Made by a program: the position numbers and the translations under genes
In this document: positions 1 to 6,384 of the stretch, piece after piece
Position numbering within the stretch: the stretch's first letter is position 1
Layout of the letters: each line of letters starts with the position of its first letter
Origin: JBJENW01 sp051880395
Lineage (GTDB): Bacteria > Bacillota > Clostridia > Lachnospirales > Lachnospiraceae
Assembly: GCA_051880395.1 (NCBI GenBank)
Contig: JBJENW010000333.1
Span: 1 to 6,982 of the forward strand
Length of the DNA: 6,982 nt
Direction of reading: 5' to 3'
The notes under the pieces: generated by a model
The model's input: the letters and a program-made list of their open reading frames with translations, nothing else
Databases searched by the model: none
What the model was told of the DNA's origin: nothing

Positions 1-42
1 CATTCTCCTCAGCATCCGAATAATCAGTAACCAAATATACCT

Positions 43-84
43 GCCGGTCATGCCCTACTGCCGCTGCGCGGCTGCATGACCGGC
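43..84. repeat. Two-tier inverted repeat (long hairpin)
   Basis: GCCGGTCATGC at 43-53 is the exact inverse complement of GCATGACCGGC at 74-84. Inside the 20-base loop a second hairpin, GCCGC (60-64) and GCGGC (68-72), closes on a 3-base loop. The two stems are separated by 6 unpaired bases on the left and 1 on the right. Neither strand has a T-run straight after the stem, so a simple intrinsic terminator is unlikely. A protein binding or processing site in the mobile element, or a structured RNA, is possible. The structure is plain in the sequence; its role is unknown. Confidence 0.7.
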
Positions 85-135
85 CTCTCACATTATTCCC
101 ACTCGAGTGCCAGACCTTAATTTCTCATGATAATA

Positions 136-156
136 CGCATTAAAAATGCGGTTTTT
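136..156 (+). terminator. Weak intrinsic terminator candidate
   Basis: CGCATT (136-141) pairs with AATGCG (145-150) across a 3-base AAA loop and is followed by GTTTTT (151-156). The stem is short at 6 bp, but the T-run is in the right place for a rho-independent terminator on the + strand. It would end a transcript entering from the left edge, though no + strand gene is visible before it. That makes it a moderate to weak call. Confidence 0.35.
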
Positions 157-236
157 GTCCAAATATTCCACACATTTCACGCTTTACAGAGAGTCTTTAC
201 GAATTCTGTAGCCATTTTGTAGCCATAGCAATAGTA

Positions 237-308
237 GCAACCTCCGCTGGCCGATTCACCTCAAAGCCACTCGGCACTATTTATTTCAAATAATACACGG
301 AGGTTAGC
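237..308 (+). promoter_or_regulatory. Possible RBS-sequestering stem in the tnpV leader
   Basis: AACCTCCG at 239-246 is exactly complementary to CGGAGGTT at 298-305. With A306 bulged, GC at 237-238 can also pair with GC at 307-308. The 3' arm contains the whole tnpV ribosome binding site GGAGG (299-303), which lies 8 bases before the ATG at 312. Within the loop is the 13-base palindrome TTATTTCAAATAA (281-293). The pairing is seen in the sequence. That it lowers translation, as in some transposase genes that block translation from read-through transcripts, is inference. Complementarity to a Shine-Dalgarno sequence can also arise by chance. Confidence 0.35.
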
Positions 309-311
309 ACT

Positions 312-701
312 ATGGAAAAATACATCTACGATAACAGCAACGGTCTTTGGTATGAACTGCATGGAGATTATTATCTGCCATGCCTGGTCGTCCCGGAGGA
401 AGAAGTTCACACCATCGGTATCTGGGGCAGAAAGCACCAGCAATACCTTAGAGAGCATCGTCCTATGGTCTATACCGACCTCGTTCTCAGCGGTAAGCTG
501 TACGGCTATCTCGCTGACATTGATACTCAGGCTCGATCCAAGCTCGATCTGCTCGTAACGCAGCTGGCAGAAAAAGAGGGCATCAATGAGCTTCTGAAAG
601 CACAGAATCAGCTCGCATGGGTCAGAGCCATGAACAACATCCGCAACCGTGCAGAAGAAATCGTCCTCAAAGAACTGATCTATGGGGAGGATGCGGTATG
701 A
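312..701 (+). CDS. TnpV-family transposon-encoded protein
   Basis: This 129-residue protein matches the TnpV family, named after a gene of Tn4451-like integrative mobilizable elements. Recognisable family features are the N-terminal MEKYIYDNSNGLWYEL followed by GDYYLPCL (residues 18-25), a short IGIWGRKHQQYL segment (35-46), a helical middle, and a C-terminal MNNIRNRAEEIVLKELIY stretch (107-124). No catalytic motif, membrane segment or signal peptide is visible. TnpV has no established biochemical role, although it is common next to integrase or mobilization genes of clostridial elements. The start is supported by GGAGG 8 bases upstream. Its stop overlaps the start of the next gene in an ATGA, which implies translational coupling. 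It is mainly useful as a marker that this is mobile-element backbone. Family assignment is confident; function is not known. Confidence 0.88.
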   Translation: MEKYIYDNSNGLWYELHGDYYLPCLVVPEEEVHTIGIWGRKHQQYLREHRPMVYTDLVLSGKLYGYLADIDTQARSKLDLLVTQLAEKEGINELLKAQNQLAWVRAMNNIRNRAEEIVLKELIYGEDAV

Positions 702-961
702 GAATCCTTGAAGAATTCTGGTATGGCAATATCGAGCCGACCGAGTACGATACATCTTCCTGCAAGGAATACAAGAAATTACTGGAGCTGATTTGCAGGA
801 ACGAAGAAAAGCTCCAAGCCACCATGACGGACGAACAGAAAGAACTGTTCTACCGCTACACAGATGTCGTTCGTGAGTATCAGACCATGGCAGATTGCCT
901 GCTGTTCCAGAGCAGCTTTAAGCTGGGCGCCAGAATGATGCTGGAGGTCATGGAAGAATAA
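698..961 (+). CDS. DUF6809-type small hypothetical protein
   Basis: An 87-residue protein beginning MRILEEFWYGNIEPTEYD. I recognise the pattern (MxILEEFWYGNI, then a helical region with EEKLQ and EQKELFYRY, ending FKLGARMMLEVMEE) as the DUF6809 family of small clostridial proteins, often found beside TnpV and plasmid or ICE genes. The ATG at 698 is chosen over upstream in-frame starts because the family's conserved N-terminus begins here, GGGGAGG lies 7 bases upstream (684-690), and it forms an ATGA overlap with tnpV. The protein is acidic and predicted to be mostly alpha-helical, with no membrane segment or catalytic motif. Function is unknown; a small cytosolic accessory protein of the mobile element is the most one can infer. 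Confidence 0.82.
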   Translation: MRILEEFWYGNIEPTEYDTSSCKEYKKLLELICRNEEKLQATMTDEQKELFYRYTDVVREYQTMADCLLFQSSFKLGARMMLEVMEE

Positions 962-972
962 CAATAGCGACG

Positions 973-1005
973 ATCAGCCGGGTAGTGATGAGCTGCTCGG
1001 CTGAT
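973..1005. terminator. Hairpin terminator between convergent genes
   Basis: ATCAGCCG (973-980) pairs perfectly with CGGCTGAT (998-1005), and the stem can extend inward through G-U and Watson-Crick pairs (981-985 with 993-997). It lies in the 55-base gap between the + strand DUF6809-type gene (stop at 961) and the - strand OLD gene (stop at 1017-1019), so it could end both transcripts. On the + strand only a short TTT follows. On the - strand the sequence after the stem is only loosely T-rich. The structure is certain; terminator function is likely from its position. Confidence 0.6.
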
Positions 1006-1016
1006 TTAGCATAGGA

Positions 1017-2882
1017 TCATTTATCGAAATATGAGAATATACGGTTAAAAAGTGCTTCAAAATTTGATTTGCACTCTTCTCCAACCTGATAGCCACCAGA
1101 CTCGATAGCATTACTCATCAATTTGGCCATCAACGGTTTTCCAATAGTACTTGACGTATTGGTTTCAGCGCAATACCTGTCAATTTCCTCTCGGGTAACA
1201 ACATCCTCAATCATGTACGGAGAATCCTTATAGGTTTTCTTATCAACATCTTCTTGCGAAACGTCTGCAAGATAACAATACTGACCTTTATACTCAAACA
1301 TCATGTCTTTTCTCAGGTATTCGCCGCCTGTTTTGACACCCGCAGCATCGTAGTCGAACACAGCTATGTAACGGCAGCCCCAACCATGAAGAATAGAACA
1401 TATATTGATGCAATTTGATGCGCCAACGGAAGGTAGAATCGCATATCGTTCAGTATCAATCCCTAACACTTTAGCCATTGTACACAAATAGATATAATCG
1501 CTCATGCCCTCAGTAACAATGTTCAACTTATCTTTAGCGGGTCCAAAGGTGTCGTTGAGGTTCATTCCAATGGCACTTATGATTGGTGCCAAAGTATCCT
1601 GTTGACTATCTGGTGATATTCTTGCATCGTATGCAGTTTTGTAAATATGCGTGAACCCCTCCGTGTTTTTCACTACAGCACGAATACGATGAACCCCATC
1701 TGTTTGCAAATCAAGCATATAGGGTGAATGTGTTGTATATACTACCTGATTTCCTTTTTCAGATAAATGTTGGAATAGAGACAACAGTTCTCTCTGAGCA
1801 TTAACGTGCAGAGAAGTTCCTGGCTCATCCAGCAAATACACAACATTTCTCTCAGCAATATCATTGGCTTGCGCATCAATAAAGGTTTCCAGATACCACT
1901 TCAGACCATTGCTGCGTTCTGAGAGCATCAATGCTTCACCATCTTCTGATTGAACAACAAAGGACACAACACCTGCATTGAATCCCAAATCAAGAGTAAT
2001 AGTTTCGGTCTGATAAAAACTGTGAAATGGTGTGTTGATTTTATCATTGACCAGTCTATTGATTCTTCTGCGTAATGTTTCCTGTTTAGGAGAAGATCCA
2101 GAACGAACTGCCGTAATAAAGTCTTCAGAGGGGATTCCGATCAACTTAACAAAATCATATAATAGACTATTGGGAGCAACCGCCGGGCCTCTTAGTTCCT
2201 TTTCTACATCTTCTAATTTGTACGATGTATTTAAGTGCTTGTCCGCTTTTCTATAGAAAAACACTGGAAGCATACAAGATATAGCAAACCATGCATCACG
2301 TGCACGACCTAACTTTTCTTCAAACTCTTCTCTGTGATCTGTTGGGATTTTTGAAACCCTTGCATGGAGAAACTCCAACGCAATCATTCTGCGATACAAA
2401 TCAAGATTTTCTCTTTGAAGGAATTCTTGCTTATAGAACCTATAACTGGTCAATTCTTGATCTTTCAGTTGCATAGGATTCGCATTGATCTCATCCAAAA
2501 ATTTGACAACTGTTTCAAACTCAGGCCATACTTCCTGCAAATAATAATCAAAGAATCCACCAGATATCGTGCAATGCTCTTTGGATATTTCCACCAGCGT
2601 GTCCGAACAGATTCCCTCTGCAGTTTCTTGAACATCGGGCTTCAATATAATGGTATATTTGTTTTCTGTTCCGGAAGCACCATTTCTGTTTACAACCTCT
2701 GCCGCAAATGCTGCAGCATTTGCTTTGAGAAAATTTATTCTGGATAATCCATCGAGAACATTGCTTTTTCCGCTTTCATTTTTACCAATAATCGCTGTTA
2801 CTTTCGGTTCTAAAATGATCTCGGATTCAGCATAATCTCCGATAGATTTAAAATTAGTGAGTTTAACTGAATGAATGTACAT
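1017..2882 (-). CDS. OLD-family ATP-dependent endonuclease (AAA/ABC ATPase + TOPRIM)
   Basis: This 621-residue protein pairs an ABC-type ATPase with a C-terminal TOPRIM nuclease, the layout of the OLD (overcoming lysogenization defect) family that includes phage P2 Old and Gabija GajA. The N-terminus is SMC/RecF-like (MYIHSVKLTNFKSIG). Walker A is GKNESGKS at 33-40, followed by a long helical insertion, a signature-like LSERSNG at 320-326, Walker B VVYLLDEPG at 347-355 and an H-loop TTHSP at 383-387. The TOPRIM domain shows VTEGMSD with Glu458 and IAVFDYDAAG with Asp510 and Asp512, the usual metal ligands, then a typical PYMIEDVV at 555-562. All key residues are present, so it is probably an active, DNA-directed nuclease in the cytosol. 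The ATG is preceded by AAGGGGGTG (2887-2895), only 14 bases after the stop of the upstream restriction gene, so the two are co-transcribed. There is no UvrD/GajB helicase beside it. Confidence 0.9.
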   Translation of the reverse strand: MYIHSVKLTNFKSIGDYAESEIILEPKVTAIIGKNESGKSNVLDGLSRINFLKANAAAFAAEVVNRNGASGTENKYTIILKPDVQETAEGICSDTLVEISKEHCTISGGFFDYYLQEVWPEFETVVKFLDEINANPMQLKDQELTSYRFYKQEFLQRENLDLYRRMIALEFLHARVSKIPTDHREEFEEKLGRARDAWFAISCMLPVFFYRKADKHLNTSYKLEDVEKELRGPAVAPNSLLYDFVKLIGIPSEDFITAVRSGSSPKQETLRRRINRLVNDKINTPFHSFYQTETITLDLGFNAGVVSFVVQSEDGEALMLSERSNGLKWYLETFIDAQANDIAERNVVYLLDEPGTSLHVNAQRELLSLFQHLSEKGNQVVYTTHSPYMLDLQTDGVHRIRAVVKNTEGFTHIYKTAYDARISPDSQQDTLAPIISAIGMNLNDTFGPAKDKLNIVTEGMSDYIYLCTMAKVLGIDTERYAILPSVGASNCINICSILHGWGCRYIAVFDYDAAGVKTGGEYLRKDMMFEYKGQYCYLADVSQEDVDKKTYKDSPYMIEDVVTREEIDRYCAETNTSSTIGKPLMAKLMSNAIESGGYQVGEECKSNFEALFNRIFSYFDK

Positions 2883-2896
2883 AATTCACCCCCTTA

Positions 2897-5800
2897 TTAT
2901 GCTGATAAATTATCTACGATTTGAAGTTTGATGAATATCTCTTTAATTTTTTCTCTATATTCATCAATAGTCATTCGGCTACTGCTAAATTCAGCATCGA
3001 TTTCTTGGCACGCTTCAGCAACCTGATCCTGAATGGGTTTTGGCGGTATCGGCAGCTTAACTTCTTCGATACGATCAATTGAAGCTCGATTAGTTCTGGA
3101 AAACATATACTGCTGACCAACTATATCAAGGGCCATGGCCAAGTAATACGTGTTAATTTCTTCGGTCTTTACACGCAACACACCACAGTGATCTGTTGGA
3201 TAAAATTTGTTGTTTTCAGGCATGTATCTTACCATCCAGTCACCGTCTATTCCCCACAGTACAGATGCAACACTGAAATCGGAAATCAACAACTTGCTTA
3301 CCATACCAAAAGGTTCACGCACATTAGCACTAAATACAGGAATATCGCCATTTTCGTCTGTTTCAGTGCCAAGGACTCGCCTTCCGATAGATATACTAAA
3401 GCGATCCTTATCACTCAGGCTCACAAGAGGATACTGGCTTTCTAATGTACTAAATGACGTAACTGCCGTCTTGATTGCTTTGTTAAACGACACTCTCGCA
3501 AAATTAAGCATATCACAGGTTTTTACAATGCTTGCATATTCCCTTGCCTCGCCTTCTATAGAAGGCAAAATCCCAGCGTATGCCTGTCGTACAAGGTGTG
3601 CCAACGTATTCTCTGCTTTTCGATTATCATCGCAGTACATTTTGCCACCCGGGGACACTATTTGAATACCTTCAGCACCTTTTCTATTAGACCAATCATA
3701 GCCCAAGAACTCTTTCTGTTTTGCATTATCAGACGGAGCAGTGATGATTACAGTATTCTGCTTATAAGTCATAGCAAAATAGAAGATTTTCTCTTTTTCG
3801 CAAGCCTTAACAAACAAATGGAAGCGGCGCTTCAGCTCATCCTTTTGCTCTTGTTTTTCTAAGCGTTTAAATGCTTTAGTTTTTAGCAAATTTTTGATTT
3901 CAGTAGAATCAACGAACGAATCTACATACATTTTAAAGTATTCTATTTGGGAATACTCCTCTACATCGTTTAATTCAGATACAAACTTTTGATAATCTTC
4001 AGAAGAAACCCCAATGTGTGTAAGATAGCCATTATATATTGCTTGATCTTCCCACTCGGTTAATTCTTCACCACGCATGATAGAAGTTACGCTGTCGGTC
4101 ACCAAATCCATTCTTTTGGGCGGTTCACTATATTTCTCGAGGAACATTATTACAGTATTATTGCCGGTTGCACCAAATGTTTTGTTTCCCAACTGGACAA
4201 TTGCTCTAATCTTAAAATATTTCAGAATATGCTCTCTCGCTCCAACATAGCTTCCAGAGTCTTTGGTCAACAAAGTTGCAGGCAAAATGACTGCAGCAAT
4301 ACCCTTAGGCTTTAACAACTGAGCGATTCTTTCGACAAAAAGAACCTCTATCTCGCTTCCGGTATTACTGATTCTGTCCAGTAACTCGAAGCTATTATTT
4401 TTAACTTGCAGATGAGATTTAAATGCAGCTACTGAATATGGTGGATTGGCAACCAAAATGTCAAAACTGTTACTTTCAATCTGTTTATCGGTAGAGTTCT
4501 CCAAACCGTCTCCGAAGATAATGTTTCCTTCGCCAGCGCCGTTCATAAACAGCGAAATTTTAGAAACACGAGCAAGTCTATAGTCTTTCTCAATACCATA
4601 AATCGAGTTTCTAACCCAAGAATTATCATCAGTAGAACCAACAGCTGCATTGATTGCCTCCACTGCTTCTGTTAGGAAATGACCTGCACCACAAGCGTAA
4701 TCAATTACTTTGGGGTAAGTAACACCTTTCTCAGAATGAGTAATCGTCTCTAACGGCAAGCAATCCCAAACAAAACGTGTTATAGGCATTGGAGTAAAAA
4801 ATTGGCCTTCATTTTGCTTAAAGCCCTTGTTTAACAATTGCTCAAACAGATCTCCCAGAAATTGATGCTTGGATGGGTACACAATTCTGTATTTTTCAAA
4901 GAGCTGAACTACTTCTACAAGGATTTTGCCGTTTTGGTAGAATAATTCTTCGTTATGAACATCCTTAAAAGAAAAATCATTATTTGAGTAAAACTTCAGA
5001 ATGCGAATTTTCTCTTTCAGATCTTCGATTGCTTTTTCTCGCTGACGTCCCGTGTATGTAGTGAAAAGCCATTCTGGATAATTGGCCGGAACATAGAAAA
5101 TCTGCTCTCGCATAAACTTTTCCATACCCTCTTGATGCAACCTTTGCAAACGATCCTGAAGGGTCTCATATGTATCCGTGCCCTGCTTATATTGAAACTC
5201 AACTACATCATTTTCTCCTTTTGTGCTTTCATCTACCAGTTTGCAAATAAATAAAGCGACAAGACGATTGAATGCATTTTCTTTATCACTCACATTATTA
5301 TGACGCAGTATTTCTTCAAAGCGATTAACAATCTTATCTTCAGGTGTAAAATCTCTAAGATCCTTTTTGTATAAAGGGCGGATTCCAACATCATAGGCCC
5401 TGGAATCCTCGGAGAAAATAAGATTCTCATACACTTGTGAAGCATAAGTTTCTTTCCAGGCATTATACTTTTCTGGTGCAGTATGAGCTTTTGAGAAAAG
5501 AAGTATACTTGTATCTTTTTTAGCTAACGCAACAATATTGGGGTCATCGGAACAGTTTACAGTAGGAGCTTTATAGGTAATCACACCATCTTTATAATCC
5601 GAGGTATATAATACAAGCCATTTTGTAGATTGCTCCTGTTGCCAATACGAAAAAAGCTGTCCTCCATCACTTAATGTATCTTTGAATGCTTTATCAAATT
5701 CTTGTCCTGCAGTTTTACACTCGACAATAAACAGCATTGATCCATTGGGTGCCGTTACGCAAATATCTGCTCGACCACTTTTTGCATCATGCCCTAAATG

Positions 5801-6067
5801 CCATTCCTTTTCAAGTTCAATATGCTCGGGACGATAGCCTTTTTCTAATAATCGATTTACGCATTCAAAAACAACAAAGTTTTCTGCTTGATCGAAGTCA
5901 TCATTACGTTCCCGACCTTTGATTACTTCTGGATATATTAGTTTCTTTTGGCTAAAATCAACACGTAACACACAAGGATATTGGGAATACACCTTTTCAT
6001 ACACGTCTTGATTTTGTACAAAGCCTATTGCTTTTAATACACTTTCAAAATTATCTGTAGTAATCAC
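2897..6067 (-). CDS. Single-chain restriction-modification enzyme (nuclease + N6-adenine methyltransferase + specificity domain)
   Basis: A 1056-residue fusion in the order R-M-S. Residues about 60-160 resemble the HsdR N-terminal nuclease (PD-(D/E)xK): RADICV with Asp101, FIVECK with Glu116 and Lys118, and QLFSYW at 137-142. A helical segment follows, then a Type I-like N6-adenine methyltransferase: GQFFTP at 421-426, the S-adenosylmethionine site DYACGAGHF at 456-464, and catalytic NPPY at 541-544. Residues about 880-1050 look like one half of an HsdS subunit: a target recognition domain ending in IEEVKLPIPPKPIQDQV and a helical tail. No DEAD-box helicase is present, so DNA translocation as in Type I enzymes is not expected; it best fits Type IIG. 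The start is GTG at 6067, directly after the stop of the HTH gene, with AAGGAGG 8 bases upstream (6076-6082). An ATG overlapping that stop is in another frame. The frame is intact with all motifs kept. Confidence 0.88.
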   Translation of the reverse strand: MITTDNFESVLKAIGFVQNQDVYEKVYSQYPCVLRVDFSQKKLIYPEVIKGRERNDDFDQAENFVVFECVNRLLEKGYRPEHIELEKEWHLGHDAKSGRADICVTAPNGSMLFIVECKTAGQEFDKAFKDTLSDGGQLFSYWQQEQSTKWLVLYTSDYKDGVITYKAPTVNCSDDPNIVALAKKDTSILLFSKAHTAPEKYNAWKETYASQVYENLIFSEDSRAYDVGIRPLYKKDLRDFTPEDKIVNRFEEILRHNNVSDKENAFNRLVALFICKLVDESTKGENDVVEFQYKQGTDTYETLQDRLQRLHQEGMEKFMREQIFYVPANYPEWLFTTYTGRQREKAIEDLKEKIRILKFYSNNDFSFKDVHNEELFYQNGKILVEVVQLFEKYRIVYPSKHQFLGDLFEQLLNKGFKQNEGQFFTPMPITRFVWDCLPLETITHSEKGVTYPKVIDYACGAGHFLTEAVEAINAAVGSTDDNSWVRNSIYGIEKDYRLARVSKISLFMNGAGEGNIIFGDGLENSTDKQIESNSFDILVANPPYSVAAFKSHLQVKNNSFELLDRISNTGSEIEVLFVERIAQLLKPKGIAAVILPATLLTKDSGSYVGAREHILKYFKIRAIVQLGNKTFGATGNNTVIMFLEKYSEPPKRMDLVTDSVTSIMRGEELTEWEDQAIYNGYLTHIGVSSEDYQKFVSELNDVEEYSQIEYFKMYVDSFVDSTEIKNLLKTKAFKRLEKQEQKDELKRRFHLFVKACEKEKIFYFAMTYKQNTVIITAPSDNAKQKEFLGYDWSNRKGAEGIQIVSPGGKMYCDDNRKAENTLAHLVRQAYAGILPSIEGEAREYASIVKTCDMLNFARVSFNKAIKTAVTSFSTLESQYPLVSLSDKDRFSISIGRRVLGTETDENGDIPVFSANVREPFGMVSKLLISDFSVASVLWGIDGDWMVRYMPENNKFYPTDHCGVLRVKTEEINTYYLAMALDIVGQQYMFSRTNRASIDRIEEVKLPIPPKPIQDQVAEACQEIDAEFSSSRMTIDEYREKIKEIFIKLQIVDNLSA

Positions 6068-6286
6068 TCATTGGCCCTCCTTTTCCTGAGGTACAAATTC
6101 CAGTATATCATCCACACCGCAATTCAAAGCCATGCAAATTTTTTCGATACTTTCAATAGAGACGTATTCATCACGTTTGAGCCTTGTAATGATATTTGCG
6201 CTGATTCCAGCTAAATCTTTTAATTGAGCGTTTGTGATTTTTCGATCTATCATTAAATGAAACAACTTATCATAACGAATAGCCAT
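6068..6286 (-). CDS. Small XRE/Cro-type HTH regulator of the restriction operon
   Basis: A 72-residue protein that is almost entirely one Cro/C1-type helix-turn-helix domain. The helices are visible at about 5-14, 18-26 (TNAQLKDLAG), 29-38 (the recognition helix, SANIITRLKR) and 43-54 (SIESIEKICMAL), followed by the family-typical NCGVDDILEFVP. It resembles the short regulators grouped as HTH_26/YozG-like. It is the first gene of the operon, and its TGA abuts the GTG of the restriction gene. By position it resembles controller (C) proteins of restriction-modification systems, though it is not clearly a member of that family. The ATG at 6286 has a strong AGGAGGTG (6291-6298), and the promoter just upstream carries palindromes fit for binding by a dimer, so autoregulation is the likely mode. 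Whether it represses, activates or does both cannot be told from sequence. Confidence 0.88.
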   Translation of the reverse strand: MAIRYDKLFHLMIDRKITNAQLKDLAGISANIITRLKRDEYVSIESIEKICMALNCGVDDILEFVPQEKEGQ

Positions 6287-6309
6287 ATCACACCTCCTGT
6301 TTAGCGTTT

Positions 6310-6338
6310 ATAATATCACAAAATCGTGATTTTTTCAA
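6310..6338 (-). promoter_or_regulatory. Sigma-A promoter of the HTH-RM-OLD operon
   Basis: Read on the - strand, TTGAAA (6333-6338) is followed by a 17-base spacer and TATTAT (6310-6315), with an extended -10 TG one base upstream of the -10 hexamer. This is close to the sigma-A consensus. Transcription would start near 6303, leaving a short leader of about 16 bases with AGGAGGTG before the ATG at 6286. It is the only clear promoter found for the three tightly packed genes downstream. Confidence 0.78.
6315..6333. promoter_or_regulatory. Palindromic operator candidates inside the promoter spacer
   Basis: Two overlapping palindromes fill the -35/-10 spacer. ATCAC (6315-6319) and GTGAT (6326-6330) form an inverted repeat with a 6-base gap. 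AAAATC (6320-6325) and GATTTT (6328-6333) form a second, with a 2-base gap. Either would suit a dimeric HTH protein of the kind encoded immediately downstream, and binding there would block RNA polymerase. The repeats are seen directly; binding by this protein is inferred. Confidence 0.6.
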
Positions 6339-6358
6339 GGTTTGGAACAACAAAGAAT

Positions 6359-6381
6359 TAGCCCTCCGGTTTGGAGGGCTA
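6359..6381 (-). terminator. Intrinsic terminator after the mobilization-protein fragment
   Basis: TAGCCCTCC (6359-6367) and GGAGGGCTA (6373-6381) form a perfect 9-bp GC-rich stem with a 5-base loop. It starts 3 bases after the stop of the - strand gene ending at 6385. On the - strand it is followed by ATTCTTTGTTGTT, which is U-rich in RNA, as expected of a rho-independent terminator. It isolates the defence operon promoter (6310-6338) from transcription of the upstream gene. Confidence 0.78.
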
Positions 6382-6384
6382 TAG

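Larger units (their letters stand above)
1..311. other. Intergenic region without a convincing gene
   Basis: No reading frame here looks like a supported gene. On the - strand one frame stays open from about base 126 to the left edge and ends with a peptide like QVYLVTDYSDAEEN. It has no good start with a ribosome binding site and runs through the hairpin at 43-84, so it could be chance or the start of a gene lying mostly outside the window. The region holds the hairpin at 43-84, a 10-bp palindrome CACTCGAGTG at 100-109, a terminator-like hairpin at 136-156, two copies of TGTAGCCAT at 207-215 and 218-226, and the leader of tnpV. No reliable -35/-10 pair for tnpV could be picked out, so tnpV may be read from a promoter further upstream. 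Confidence 0.5.

Noticed and set aside
93..104. GAGTGGGAATAA on the - strand resembles the last codons (Glu-Trp-Glu-stop) of guaA, a common insertion site of genomic islands.
   Set aside because: Only about 12 bases match, the codons before it do not fit GMP synthase, and a stop lies just upstream in the same frame. It is too short to claim an attachment site.
1..126. An open - strand frame reaching the left edge, with a plausible peptide QVYLVTDYSDAEEN.
   Set aside because: No convincing start codon with a ribosome binding site, it crosses the 43-84 hairpin, and I do not recognise the peptide. It is noted in the intergenic entry only.
261..755. A 164-codon open frame on the - strand opposite tnpV.
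   Set aside because: It mirrors the well-supported tnpV gene, has no recognisable motif and no good ribosome binding site.
3207..3665. Long + strand frames opposite the restriction gene (also 2364-2747 opposite the OLD gene).
   Set aside because: They are antisense to genes with complete domain motifs, have no ribosome binding sites and resemble no family.
2897..6067. The large gene as a Type I HsdM or a PglX-like methyltransferase only.
   Set aside because: Its N-terminus carries the Asp101/Glu116-x-Lys118 nuclease pattern and its C-terminus an HsdS-like recognition domain, so it is a full R-M-S fusion.
1017..6286. The operon as a Gabija, PARIS, BREX or DISARM system.
   Set aside because: There is no GajB helicase, no AriA/AriB-type pair, no PglZ or BrxC, and no DISARM helicase. 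The large protein has restriction nuclease, methyltransferase and specificity parts instead.
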